From positions 1 through 64,000 of the forward strand of contig NZ_JACIDU010000005.1 of assembly GCF_014196535.1 (NCBI RefSeq): DNA of 64,000 nt, in the 5' to 3' direction. Made by a program: the position numbers and the translations under genes. Below are positions 33,933 through 43,104 of the stretch, in pieces. Position 1 is the first letter of the stretch; each line of letters starts with the position of its first letter. This DNA is from Allorhizobium borbori (GTDB lineage Bacteria > Pseudomonadota > Alphaproteobacteria > Rhizobiales > Rhizobiaceae). The notes below the pieces were generated by a model that was not told where the DNA came from, did not search any database, and saw only the letters and a program-made list of their open reading frames with translations.

Positions 33933-35633
33933 ATGCTTGAAGTGAAGAACCTGTCCATCGGTTTCAGAACCCATGCAGGGCTCAAATCGGCTGTTCGAAA
34001 CATCGACTTCACGGTCAGGCCCGGCGAAATCGTTGGTCTGGTCGGTGAAAGCGGCAGCGGCAAAACCATCACGTCTCTTGGCGTGATGGGGCTGTTGCCG
34101 CCGAATGCCGTTGTGACCGGCGGCGAAGTTTTGGTGGATGGCGTCGATATCTTGAAGCTTTCGGCGGCAGAGCTGCGCAAGCTGCGCGGCCGTCATGTTG
34201 CCATGGTCTTCCAGGATCCGATGGCTTCGCTCGATCCAATCTTCACCTGCGGCGACCAGATCGTCGAGGCGATTCTGCTTCATGAGCCGATCGGCCGCGC
34301 TAACGCATGCAAGAAGGCCCGCGAACTTCTGGAAAAGGTCCGCATTCCCGATCCCGATCGGGCCATGCGTTCCTATCCGCACGAACTGTCCGGAGGTCAG
34401 TGCCAGCGTATCATGATCGCCATGGCAGTGGCCTGCAAACCTCGCATCATCATCGCCGACGAGCCAACGACGGCGCTCGACGTGACTGTGCAGAAACAGG
34501 TGCTGGAGCTGTTACGGGCTCTCAATAAGGAGGTTGGCGCGGCAGTTCTGCTGATAACCCACGATCTCGGCGTCATCTACGAAGTCGCCGACCGCGTCGT
34601 GGTCATGTATGCCGGCAACAAGATGGAGGAGGCGACGACAGCCGACCTCTTCGCTGCGCCTCAGAACGACTATTCTCGTGCGTTGATCGATTCCATGCCC
34701 TCGCCGGGCAAGTACGAGGACCGCCTTCCGGTCATCGAGCGCGATGCAGACGGCAATATTCGCAGCGTCCGGCCCGAGCCGAAAGTCAAAGCCTCTCCCG
34801 TACCCGTTGCGATTAAGGACGAGACGCCTATTCTCGAACTGCGTGACCTCTGCAAATCTTACTGGGTGAAGCCTTCACCGCTGTCCACACCCGTCGAAAT
34901 GCGGGCCGTCGATCAGGTCAGTCTGACGATTGCGCCGCGCACGACACTTGGCCTTGTCGGCGAATCCGGCTGCGGCAAGAGCACGTTGTCACGCGTCGTC
35001 ATGCGGCTCTTGGAGCCAAGCGCGGGCCAGATTCTATTCAAGGGCAAGGACATAGCAAAGCTGCCAGAATCACAGATGCGGCCCTTCCGCCGCGAACTGG
35101 CAATGGTGTTCCAGAACCCCTATGGTTCGCTCAACCCACGTCATTCAGTCGCCGATCTGGTTGAAGCACCCATGGCGATCTTCTCCGACGGTGATTCCGC
35201 TTCGCGCCAGGAACGTGTCCGCACGCTGATCGAGGCCGTGGGCCTGCCTACGACGGCTGCGCAAAAGTATCCACACGAGTTTTCCGGGGGCCAGCGGCAG
35301 CGCATCGCCATTGCACGTGCGCTTGCTCTGAAGCCTTCGCTCGTCATATGTGATGAAGCTGTCTCGGCGCTCGACGTGTCCGTCCAGGCACAGGTGCTCA
35401 ACCTGCTGAAGGATCTGCAGGCAGAGTTCGACCTCACCTATCTGTTCATCTCGCACGATCTTTCCGTCGTCGAGCATGTCAGCGATACCGTTGCAGTGAT
35501 GCAGAAGGGCAAGGTCGTGGAATGCGGCACAGCCTCCGCCATCTTCAGCAATCCTCAGGAACCCTATACCCGCATGCTGCTGGAAGCCGTGCCAACCATC
35601 GGTACCCCGCGCTGCGAAAAGGAGGGCGCATGA
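33933..35633 (+). CDS. Oligopeptide-type ABC transporter, fused double ATP-binding protein (set A)
   Basis: A 566-residue protein with two ABC domains. Domain 1 has [11 protein letters not shown] near residue 38, SGGQCQR and [12 protein letters not shown]. Domain 2 has GLVGESGCGKST near 345, SGGQRQR and VICDEAVSALDV (Pro of DEPxSALD is Ala). Both carry the oligopeptide C-terminal extension. AGGAGGAGG precedes ATG 33933. It follows the deglycase by 47 bp and overlaps the next permease (ATGA). It energises uptake of the set A substrate, presumably a glycated amino acid or peptide. Confidence 0.92.
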   Translation: MLEVKNLSIGFRTHAGLKSAVRNIDFTVRPGEIVGLVGESGSGKTITSLGVMGLLPPNAVVTGGEVLVDGVDILKLSAAELRKLRGRHVAMVFQDPMASLDPIFTCGDQIVEAILLHEPIGRANACKKARELLEKVRIPDPDRAMRSYPHELSGGQCQRIMIAMAVACKPRIIIADEPTTALDVTVQKQVLELLRALNKEVGAAVLLITHDLGVIYEVADRVVVMYAGNKMEEATTADLFAAPQNDYSRALIDSMPSPGKYEDRLPVIERDADGNIRSVRPEPKVKASPVPVAIKDETPILELRDLCKSYWVKPSPLSTPVEMRAVDQVSLTIAPRTTLGLVGESGCGKSTLSRVVMRLLEPSAGQILFKGKDIAKLPESQMRPFRRELAMVFQNPYGSLNPRHSVADLVEAPMAIFSDGDSASRQERVRTLIEAVGLPTTAAQKYPHEFSGGQRQRIAIARALALKPSLVICDEAVSALDVSVQAQVLNLLKDLQAEFDLTYLFISHDLSVVEHVSDTVAVMQKGKVVECGTASAIFSNPQEPYTRMLLEAVPTIGTPRCEKEGA

Positions 35634-36607
35634 GCGCTTCGATTGCCGGAGCCTTGCTCCTTATCTGTCGCAAGCTACTGACCGCCCTTATCCAGCTCTG
35701 GGTCGTTGCAACGCTGATCTTTTCGGTCATGTACATCATGCCGGGCGATCCGGTTCTGCTGCTTCTCGGCGCGGACAGCAACCCGTCACCGGAAGCAATC
35801 GCCTCCATGCGTGCACAGCTCGGCCTCGACCAGCCGGCTGTTTCGCAGTATTTCGTATGGCTCTGGAACGCATTGCATCTCGATTTCGGAAAGTCGCTGA
35901 CCAACGGGTATCCGGTCTCCAACTACGTGATGCAGAACCTGCCGCGCACGCTGGAGCTGGCCTTCGTCGCGATCATCATCGCAGCACTAGTCGGCGTACC
36001 GCTCGGTGTTGCGGCAGCCCTCAAGCGTGGCAGCACGCGAGACACCGTTTTGACCTCGATTGCGACGCTCGGTATTTCGGTGCCCGTATATATCGTCGGT
36101 ACGCTCCTGGTGCTCGTGTTCAGCCTCAAGCTCGGCTGGCTGCCGGCAAGCGGCTATACGGATATCGCTCGCAATGTCGTCGAGCATTTCCGCAAGCTGG
36201 CACTTCCGGCGATCGCGCTCGGTCTCGGACTAGCCGCGTCGATCGCGCGCATGACACGCTCCTCCGTGCTTGAAATCCTGGGCCGCGACTTCGTTCGCGC
36301 GCTGCGCGCTAAGGGCATGTCCGAGCGGCGGATCATCTGGCAGCATGTCCTGCGCAACGCTGCCATTCCAATCGTTACTATCATTGGCCTGCAGCTCGGT
36401 AACCTGATGGGTGGCACCGTTCTGGTGGAGGCCATGTTCAACTGGCCGGGCCTGAGTACGCTGCTGGTCGGAGCCGTTTCGGCCCGCAACTACCCGCTCG
36501 TCCAAGGCTCAATGCTGGCTATCGCCGCCGCATTCATCCTCATCAATCTGCTCGTGGAACTGCTCTACAGCCTGCTTGATCCGCGCATCCGGAGGAAACG
36601 CTCTTGA
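35630..36607 (+). CDS. Oligopeptide-type ABC permease (DppB-like, set A)
   Basis: A 325-residue inner-membrane protein with six membrane segments. LIQLWVVATLIFSVMYIMPGDPV is the DppB N-terminus, and LGRDFVRALRAKGMSERRIIWQHVLRNA the EAA loop. It ends SLLDPRIRRKRS, the family ending. ATG 35630 overlaps the ATPase stop. Translation continues into the next permease through a TTGA overlap. Confidence 0.92.
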   Translation: MSASIAGALLLICRKLLTALIQLWVVATLIFSVMYIMPGDPVLLLLGADSNPSPEAIASMRAQLGLDQPAVSQYFVWLWNALHLDFGKSLTNGYPVSNYVMQNLPRTLELAFVAIIIAALVGVPLGVAAALKRGSTRDTVLTSIATLGISVPVYIVGTLLVLVFSLKLGWLPASGYTDIARNVVEHFRKLALPAIALGLGLAASIARMTRSSVLEILGRDFVRALRAKGMSERRIIWQHVLRNAAIPIVTIIGLQLGNLMGGTVLVEAMFNWPGLSTLLVGAVSARNYPLVQGSMLAIAAAFILINLLVELLYSLLDPRIRRKRS

Positions 36608-37431
36608 TCTTAGCAGCCATACGTAGCCAGCCGGCATTCCTCGCCGGGATCATCTTCATCGGCCTTGTCATCTTCATCGGCATTTTCGGCAGCTGGCTTG
36701 CGCCCCAGGATCCGTTCCTGCTGCATCCCGATAAAGTCAATCAGGCTGGTTCGGCCGCCCACTGGCTCGGCACTGACGAGTTTGGCCGCGATCTCTTGAG
36801 CCGCCTCCTGATCGGCGTCCAACCGACCCTGATGGTAGCGATCGGTGCCACCGCGATCGCTGGATTCTTCGGGACGTTCGTCGGCATAGCTGGCGCTTAT
36901 GGCCGACCGCTCGCCTCTTTCCTGATCATGCGCGGTATTGACGTCATGCTGAGCTTCCCGCCAATCCTTCTGGCGCTGCTCGCCGTCGGCTTCTGGGAAA
37001 GTGGCGTGCTCAGCCTCGCGGTCGTCATCGGCGTTCTCTACATCCCGCATTTTGCGCGGGTCGCGCATGCCGCCACATTGCAGGTGACGCGCATGGAATT
37101 CATGGAGGCCGAGCGTGCGATGGGCGCGTCCACCTGGCGCGTCGTATTTACAGCCATCCTGCCGAACATCCTGTCGCCTCTCGTCGTCCAGGCGACGCTG
37201 ACGGTCGCGGCTGCAATCCTGCTGGAATCCGGCCTAAGCTTCCTCGGTCTTGGTATCGTGCCCCCTGAACCCTCCTGGGGGCAGATGATCGGCACAGCAC
37301 GCGGTTATCTCGGTCAGAACCCGATGTACGTCATCTGGCCGTCCCTTCTTCTCGCATTGACTGTCCTCGCCATCAACGTGGTGGGCGACCGGCTGCGGGA
37401 CATACTCGATCCACGTCTCAGGGAGGAATAA
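36604..37431 (+). CDS. Oligopeptide-type ABC permease (DppC-like, set A)
   Basis: A 275-residue inner-membrane protein. LGTDEFGRDLLSRLLIG is the DppC signature after the first membrane segment; MEFMEAERAMGASTWRVVFTAILPN is the EAA loop; the end is ILDPRLREE. The start is TTG at 36604, overlapping the stop of the preceding gene, with GGAGG about 10 bases upstream. No better ATG exists before the first membrane segment. Confidence 0.9.
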   Translation: MILAAIRSQPAFLAGIIFIGLVIFIGIFGSWLAPQDPFLLHPDKVNQAGSAAHWLGTDEFGRDLLSRLLIGVQPTLMVAIGATAIAGFFGTFVGIAGAYGRPLASFLIMRGIDVMLSFPPILLALLAVGFWESGVLSLAVVIGVLYIPHFARVAHAATLQVTRMEFMEAERAMGASTWRVVFTAILPNILSPLVVQATLTVAAAILLESGLSFLGLGIVPPEPSWGQMIGTARGYLGQNPMYVIWPSLLLALTVLAINVVGDRLRDILDPRLREE

Positions 37432-37482
37432 CTAGACATGGTCATCTCGCATCGACATTCAGAAACAAAAAAGGGGTACAAT

Positions 37483-39012
37483 ATGAAAAGAGGAATGTTC
37501 TGGACTGCCTTGGCGCTCGCAACGAGCGTTTTCGCTCAGCAGGCGTTTGCGGAGGGGTCACTTTATTTCGGCCTTTCCGGTGAACCGTCGACGCTGGAGA
37601 GCACGATCAACGCTGGCGCTCCGGCCCGCACGATCCGTCTAGCCATCCACCGCGGCCTATTCAACTACGGCCCGGACGGCAAGCTTTCCTCCGAATTGGC
37701 GGAAGGCTATGAAGTAACGCCGGACGCGCTTATCTATACGTTCAAACTGCGCGATGCGAAGTTCCATGACGGCTCCGCCGTTACCTCGGCAGACGTCAAG
37801 GCGTCGATCGAGCGCATGACTGCCAAGGACAGCAAGGCCACCTACCGCAACGAACTCGGCGTCATCCAGACTATCGAGACACCGGATACGAAGACCGTCA
37901 AGTTGGTTCTTTCCAAGCCCTTCGTACCGCTCGTGCATTATCTGGCACTGCCAGAATCGGCGATCATTCCGGCTGCCTGGATCAAGGCACATGGCACTGA
38001 TCCGAATGCAGCTCCGGTCGGCGCCGGCCCGTTCAAATTCACTAACTGGGAACGCGGCCGCGAGCTGACTGTCGAGAAGTTCGACAGCTATTACAAGCAA
38101 GGCAAGCCGCATCTGGATGATGTCCACTACGTCTTTTACGGCGACGAGAACACCCGCGTGAACGCGCTGAAGTCTGGCGATGTTGATATCATCGACTACG
38201 TGCCGTGGAAGGATGCGGCATCGATCGAGAGCAGCTCCGACCTGAAGCTAGCCAGCACGACCGGTCCTTTCATGATGCTGCAGTTCAACACCAAATTCGA
38301 GCCGTTCTCCAAGCCGGAAGTACGCCAAGCCATCTCCTATGCGATCGACCGTTCAACAGTGATCAACACCGCGTTTAGCGGTCGCGGCACGCCGCTCTTC
38401 GGCATCGCCATCCCGGAGGGCTACATGGGCTACTCCAAGGAGAAGGCCAATTTCTTTAAGCATGATCCGGCCAAGGCGAAGGAACTGCTAGCCAAGGCAG
38501 GTTATCCGGACGGGTTTGAAGTCCGCCTGCTTGCCACCTCGCAGTACGGCTTCCACAACAACACTGCCATTGCCGTGCAGGCGGAGCTTGCCAAGATCGG
38601 GATCAAGGTGAAGCTGGACCTGCCTGACTGGTCTGGCCGCATGGCGAAAAATAACGCTGGCGACTACGACTTCCTTGTTGCGGGAACCGCAGGCGATATC
38701 GCCGACCCGGATTGGCTGAGTAACTTCTTCTACGGCGGGACGCAGCTTGTTCGCCTCAACAACTCGGCGTACTTCGACGACAAGGCCATCAACGATCTGC
38801 TTGACAAAGGCCGAGTGACTCTTGATCCGGTCGAGCGCGAGAAGATTTACGGCCAGTTCGTCGATCGTGCTCTCGAACAGTCGCCGTTCGTCTACATGAT
38901 GTGGCGCGACCAGAGCTTCGGCCTCAACAAAAAGGTCACGGGCTTTACCAACCTTCCGGGCTTCCTGACCTTCCAGTCTGGCATCACGGTCGAGAACGTC
39001 GAACTGAAGTAA
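37483..39012 (+). CDS. Oligopeptide-type substrate-binding protein (SBP_bac_5, set A)
   Basis: A 509-residue periplasmic binding protein. The start at 37483 gives a clean signal peptide (MKRGMFWTALALATSVFAQQAFA), with AAGGGG upstream; ATG 37438 would add 15 charged residues. The family-5 motif is LAEGYEVTPDALIYTFKLRDAKFHDGSAVTSADVKASIER. It is last in the deglycase-transporter operon and is followed by a strong terminator. The family binds peptides, opines and glycosylated compounds; here a glycated amino acid is inferred from the kinase and deglycase. Confidence 0.92.
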   Translation: MKRGMFWTALALATSVFAQQAFAEGSLYFGLSGEPSTLESTINAGAPARTIRLAIHRGLFNYGPDGKLSSELAEGYEVTPDALIYTFKLRDAKFHDGSAVTSADVKASIERMTAKDSKATYRNELGVIQTIETPDTKTVKLVLSKPFVPLVHYLALPESAIIPAAWIKAHGTDPNAAPVGAGPFKFTNWERGRELTVEKFDSYYKQGKPHLDDVHYVFYGDENTRVNALKSGDVDIIDYVPWKDAASIESSSDLKLASTTGPFMMLQFNTKFEPFSKPEVRQAISYAIDRSTVINTAFSGRGTPLFGIAIPEGYMGYSKEKANFFKHDPAKAKELLAKAGYPDGFEVRLLATSQYGFHNNTAIAVQAELAKIGIKVKLDLPDWSGRMAKNNAGDYDFLVAGTAGDIADPDWLSNFFYGGTQLVRLNNSAYFDDKAINDLLDKGRVTLDPVEREKIYGQFVDRALEQSPFVYMMWRDQSFGLNKKVTGFTNLPGFLTFQSGITVENVELK

Positions 39013-39060
39013 TCCAATTGGCGGCGGTTGACCGTCGCCAATCCTCCCAAGAACGTGAAA

Positions 39061-39092
39061 AGCCCCTTTGCCTTTCGCTAAGGGGCTTTTTG
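39061..39092 (+). terminator. Rho-independent terminator after set A transporter operon
   Basis: AGCCCCTT and AAGGGGCT pair around an 11-base loop, followed by TTTTTGTTTT. It lies 48 bp after the binding-protein stop. The complementary A-run also lets it serve the convergent GntR gene. Confidence 0.85.
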
Positions 39093-39106
39093 TTTTCTTA
39101 CGCTCG

Positions 39107-39874
39107 CTATTTGGTAGCGCTGAGCCAGCCGCCCTCTGCGCTGCTCGTGCCAAAGGCCACGACCTTAGGATTATTCACAGAACGCATATATTCAACAGTT
39201 GTGCCATCCTCAGACTTCACCCACAGTCGATAGGCAAGAGCCGCAGAATTAACTGGGATATCGAGCAACTTGCTTTCCAGCTCGCTCGTCGTCTCGACGC
39301 TGATGATGCGGTCAGCATTAATCGTGTCAATCTCGTATCGTTCCTTGAAAAGCCTGTAGAGAGACTGACCGGCAATCAAGTCCTCGGCCGCAAGGCCTGG
39401 GACCAGTCGGGCAGGGATGTGACTGGTCTCGACGCTGAAGGGCTTGTTGTCAATGCTCCAGAGGCGCCGGATTACGACAACGTCCTGCCCCTCCTCAATG
39501 CCGAGCCTATCGGCTAATTGACTGTTTGCGGTCGACAGCTGGAAATACAGTAGCTTGTTGCTCGGCGCTTTTCCATGGTTCTGGATCAGTCTGTCGATGC
39601 CGACGGACCGATAGATGTCCGCCGGTCGCACGAAGGTTGGCGCTGCAACACGCGTCCCCCCCGTACCGTTGCTTTCCAGCAAGCCTTCAGAAACCAGATT
39701 GCTGACGGCTTTACGAACGGTCAGCCGGTTCACATGCAGCAAATCGGCAAGATCGCGCTCCGAAGGAATCCGATCTCCCGAGCCGAACTCTCCTGAAGAC
39801 AACATTCTTCGAATATGATCTTCAACTTTCTGATAACGGAGTTTACGAGCCCCGCTCAACTCTTCGTCTGCCAT
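39107..39874 (-). CDS. GntR-family (HutC/UTRA) transcriptional regulator of set A
   Basis: A 255-residue regulator. The N-terminal GntR winged helix is LRYQKVEDHIRRMLSSGEFGSGDRIPSERDLADLLHVNRLTVRKAVSNLVSEGLL. The C-terminal UTRA domain (ADRLGIEEGQDVVVIRRLWSIDNKPFSVETSHIPARLVPGL) binds a small ligand. The start at 39874 (MADEELSGARK) has CAGGG upstream; ATG 39925 and 39964 are in frame. FrlR, which controls fructoselysine genes in E. coli and Bacillus, belongs to the same subfamily. It is convergent with the transporter operon and divergent from the kinase gene. Control of both is likely. Confidence 0.87.
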   Translation of the reverse strand: MADEELSGARKLRYQKVEDHIRRMLSSGEFGSGDRIPSERDLADLLHVNRLTVRKAVSNLVSEGLLESNGTGGTRVAAPTFVRPADIYRSVGIDRLIQNHGKAPSNKLLYFQLSTANSQLADRLGIEEGQDVVVIRRLWSIDNKPFSVETSHIPARLVPGLAAEDLIAGQSLYRLFKERYEIDTINADRIISVETTSELESKLLDIPVNSAALAYRLWVKSEDGTTVEYMRSVNNPKVVAFGTSSAEGGWLSATK

Positions 39875-40030
39875 TGCCGCCCTGACGCCATTGTTTGAGG
39901 CATTGGATCCGCCCGAATGATCCATTGGAGATATAGCGTCCCATTCGCTTCTGCAACAACCCATCGGCCTCGGGAGTCCTTTCTGGCAGAAACTTTGCCT
40001 GATAACTGATAAAGCAGTTGTGCTGGGCTA

Positions 40031-40042
40031 TAATCTGGATTA
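40031..40042. promoter_or_regulatory. Candidate operator upstream of set A kinase (TAATC-TG-GATTA)
   Basis: A short inverted repeat in the divergent spacer between the GntR gene and the kinase, 36 bp before the kinase start. TAATCCAG, a half-site match, occurs upstream of the deglycase at 32550. It is short and could be chance. Confidence 0.3.
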
Positions 40043-40077
40043 GAAACTGGATCATTAACTCAGCCTTGGAGGATGGG

Positions 40078-40944
40078 GTGGGCACCTCGGTTACATCTCG
40101 AATATTATGCGTCGGCGACAACACCGTCGACATTTTCGTCGATCGCAAGACCATGTATCCAGGCGGGAACGCCGTGAATGTCGCTGTCGGCGTCCGGCGC
40201 CTCGGTGCTCAGAGCCATTATATTGGCTGCATAAGTGAGGACCGATATGGTGAATTGGTCTACCAGTCGCTCAAAGACGAGGGGGTTGATCTTTCGCTCT
40301 GCCGTCGCGCATCCGGTCCAAGCCCGAAGGCCCTTATCGGCCATCGCGGGAACGACCGTTACTTTATCGGCTCCATGCCTGGCGTGCGCGCCGATTACGA
40401 ACTGGGCGATCCAGATTACGCGCTGATGGCGAAAGTCGATATCGTCCACACCAGCTTCTATAGCGGCTTGGACGACAAGCTGGACCAGATGGCTAAGGCG
40501 TCGAACATTCTGGCTTACGACTTTTCCAACAAGTGGCTTGATCGTCATCTGGAGCAGTCCGCTCGGTTTATCGATATTGCCTTCATATCCGCGCCGGCAC
40601 GCGACGAGGCCGCTTGCGTCGAGTTGATGGGACGGTGGACCGATGCCGGGGCAAAACTCGTCGTAATGACGCGTGGTGAATGCGGCTCCCTGGCAATGAA
40701 GGGCGGCAAGGCTTACCGGCAGGGTATCGTTGCCGCGGAAGTTGTCGATACGCTTGGCGCCGGCGACGGGTTCATCGCGGGGTTCCTGACGTCCTATGCC
40801 GGTGATGCGGATATCCAGGCGGCATTGGCCATGGGTGCGCAGTCCGCCGCGCGTGCTTGCCAACAGATGGGGGGCTACGGCTATGCAGCCGAGCACCCCT
40901 GGGAAATCCCGGACCTGCCGTCGGCAGGCCATAAGGAACGCTGA
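40078..40944 (+). CDS. PfkB-family fructosamine kinase, FrlD-like (set A)
   Basis: A 288-residue ribokinase-fold enzyme. The N-terminus ILCVGDNTVDIFVDRKTMYPGGNAVNVAVGVRRLG is typical of fructoselysine 6-kinase FrlD (GDN-x-VD...GGNAVNVAV). The catalytic end is DTLGAGDGFIAGFLTSYAG, with the base Asp in GAGD and the anion hole. It would phosphorylate O6 of the fructosyl unit with ATP. The start GTG 40078 has GGAGG six bases upstream; an upstream in-frame ATG (40018) lacks a site. It leads a second operon with HyuA and HyuB. A paralogue lies at 54664. Confidence 0.85.
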   Translation: MGTSVTSRILCVGDNTVDIFVDRKTMYPGGNAVNVAVGVRRLGAQSHYIGCISEDRYGELVYQSLKDEGVDLSLCRRASGPSPKALIGHRGNDRYFIGSMPGVRADYELGDPDYALMAKVDIVHTSFYSGLDDKLDQMAKASNILAYDFSNKWLDRHLEQSARFIDIAFISAPARDEAACVELMGRWTDAGAKLVVMTRGECGSLAMKGGKAYRQGIVAAEVVDTLGAGDGFIAGFLTSYAGDADIQAALAMGAQSAARACQQMGGYGYAAEHPWEIPDLPSAGHKER

Positions 40945-41040
40945 TGTAGCGACCATTTGGACCGAACATAAGAAAATCTATCAAATGTCGGCGACGAGCA
41001 GAAGCCGGTAGTCTGAAATCCCGAAGTAAAGAGACGTGTC

Positions 41041-43104
41041 GTGAGCTGGATCATTGGTGTCGATGTTGGCGGAACATTTACCGACTTTTTCGCCTATAAC
41101 GAAAAAGTCGGTACAAGCCGCTTTTGGAAACGTCCCTCAACCCCATTCAATCCGGCGGAGGCGATCATCGAGGGCCTGTTTGAGCTGAGCAAGGCGCATG
41201 ACGTGCCGCTCACCGAAGTAACCCGCCTCTGCCATGGCAGCACGGTCGCCACAAATGCGCTGATCCAGCGCACTGGCGCCGATGTTTCGTTGGTGACCAC
41301 CAAGGGCTTCCGCGACGTGCTTGAAATCGCCCGCCAGACCCGTCCCATTGTCAATGACATGCAGCAGGACCAGCCGGACCCGCTGGTTCCCCGCGAGCGT
41401 CGTCTGGAAGTCGCGGAACGTGTTCTTTCCGACGGCACGGTGCGCAGCCCTGTCGATCAGAACGATCTGCAGACCGTGATCAAGGCGATCAAGGCATCCG
41501 GTACGCCGGCCGTCGCAGTCTGCTTCCTGTTCTCCTACCTGCGTCCAGACCACGAAGAGGAAGTCGGCCGCGCCATCCGCGAAGCGCTTCCCGGCGTTTC
41601 CGTTTCGCTCTCCAGCGAAGTGCAGCCGGAATTCCGCGAGTTCGAGCGCTTTACCACGACTGTCGTGAATGCCTATCTACAGCCGAAGCTCGAGCACTAC
41701 ATTTCCACCCTGCTCGATAACGTCACGCAGGTTCTGCCGAACGCGCTGGTCGGCATCAACCAGTCGAGCGGCGGCCTGATGTCGCTCGATACGGCTCGCT
41801 CCTTCCCGGTCCGCATGGCGCTGTCTGGCCCGGCGGCCGGCATTGTCGGTGCGGTGGAAATCTCTAAAGAATCCAACCGACCGAATGTCATCACCATCGA
41901 CATCGGCGGTACCAGTGCGGATGTCGCATTGATCCGTGATCACGCTGTTGAACTCTCTCACGGGCGCGACGTGGATGGCTTCCCGATCCGCTTGCCGATG
42001 ATCGATATAACCACGGTTGGCGCTGGCGGCGGTTCGATCGCTTGGTTCGACGTTGACGGTTTTTTCAAGGTGGGTCCTCAGAGCGCCGGCGCGGTGCCCG
42101 GTCCAGCCTGCTATAAGCGCGGCGGCACGCTGCCGACGGTTTCCGACGCGAACCTCGTGCTCGGACGGTTGTCCGATGCCCTTCTCAACGGTACCATGAC
42201 GTTGGACCGAACTCTCGCCGAACAAGCCATCCGCACGGTAGCGGAGCCCATGGGGAAAACAATCGAGGAAACGGCGCTGGGCATTCTCGAAATCATGACA
42301 GTCAACATGGTGCGCGCCATCCGTACCTTGTCCGTTGAGCGCGGCCACGATCCACGCGATTTTACTTTGATGCCGTTCGGCGGCGCCGGTGCGCTTCACG
42401 CTCGCGACGTGGCGGTTGCCCTCGGCATGAAAGAAGTTCTGGTGCCCTTCGCACCGGGCATCGTCTGCGCCCAGGGTCTGACCGACGCTCCGCTGCAGGA
42501 GAACTACATGGTCACGAGCCTGTTTGACTGCTCTGCCGAGACCGCCGGCCGCCTCGCTACGGAGATTGAAGCGCTCACGAAACAGGCGTTAGAATGGTTC
42601 GAGCGCGAAAATACGCTGGCGGAACGCCGTCTTGTGATCTACTCCGCCGACGTGCGTTTCCGCGGCCAGAACTTTGAACTCGGTATCGAAGTCGCTCGAC
42701 GCGTCGGTAATGCTCCGGTCGAGATCGCATCGGTCGATGTCATCCTGGAGCGCTTCTACGAGGCGCACGAACGGTCCTACGGCTTCGCAAACCGTCAAGC
42801 GCCGGTCGAGATTGTCAACTGCCGCGCCATTGCCAGCGCCTCGCTCGGCGTACCAAGACCGCCTCGCGACGAGGCCAGCGGAACGCGCAGGCCGAAGGCA
42901 CCCGCACACCGCGATGTCTTTTACGAGAAGGCGAAACCCGTCAGGACGCCGGTCTTCAATCGCGCAGACCTGCATGCGGGCGACGTGATTGATGGTCCCG
43001 CAATTATCGACCAGTTCGACGCGACCACAGTTATCTATCCGGGCGATATCGCCCGCGTCGATGCACACCGGAACATTCTCATCGAAATCGGCAGCGCCCA
43101 ATGA
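41041..43104 (+). CDS. hyuA: Hydantoinase/oxoprolinase family protein, HyuA subunit
   Basis: A 687-residue ATP-dependent amidase subunit with an actin-like fold. IGVDVGGTFTDFFAY is the N-terminal phosphate-binding motif. VITIDIGGTSADVALI and TTVGAGGGSIAWFD are the second. The C-terminus (YEAHERSYGFANRQAPVEIVNCRA) is family typical. With HyuB it opens a lactam or hydantoin ring using ATP, for example 5-oxoproline to glutamate. The start is GTG 41041. The stop overlaps the hyuB ATG (ATGA), so the subunits are coupled. Being next to a fructosamine kinase, it may act on a glycated 5-oxoproline. Confidence 0.9.
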   Translation: MSWIIGVDVGGTFTDFFAYNEKVGTSRFWKRPSTPFNPAEAIIEGLFELSKAHDVPLTEVTRLCHGSTVATNALIQRTGADVSLVTTKGFRDVLEIARQTRPIVNDMQQDQPDPLVPRERRLEVAERVLSDGTVRSPVDQNDLQTVIKAIKASGTPAVAVCFLFSYLRPDHEEEVGRAIREALPGVSVSLSSEVQPEFREFERFTTTVVNAYLQPKLEHYISTLLDNVTQVLPNALVGINQSSGGLMSLDTARSFPVRMALSGPAAGIVGAVEISKESNRPNVITIDIGGTSADVALIRDHAVELSHGRDVDGFPIRLPMIDITTVGAGGGSIAWFDVDGFFKVGPQSAGAVPGPACYKRGGTLPTVSDANLVLGRLSDALLNGTMTLDRTLAEQAIRTVAEPMGKTIEETALGILEIMTVNMVRAIRTLSVERGHDPRDFTLMPFGGAGALHARDVAVALGMKEVLVPFAPGIVCAQGLTDAPLQENYMVTSLFDCSAETAGRLATEIEALTKQALEWFERENTLAERRLVIYSADVRFRGQNFELGIEVARRVGNAPVEIASVDVILERFYEAHERSYGFANRQAPVEIVNCRAIASASLGVPRPPRDEASGTRRPKAPAHRDVFYEKAKPVRTPVFNRADLHAGDVIDGPAIIDQFDATTVIYPGDIARVDAHRNILIEIGSAQ

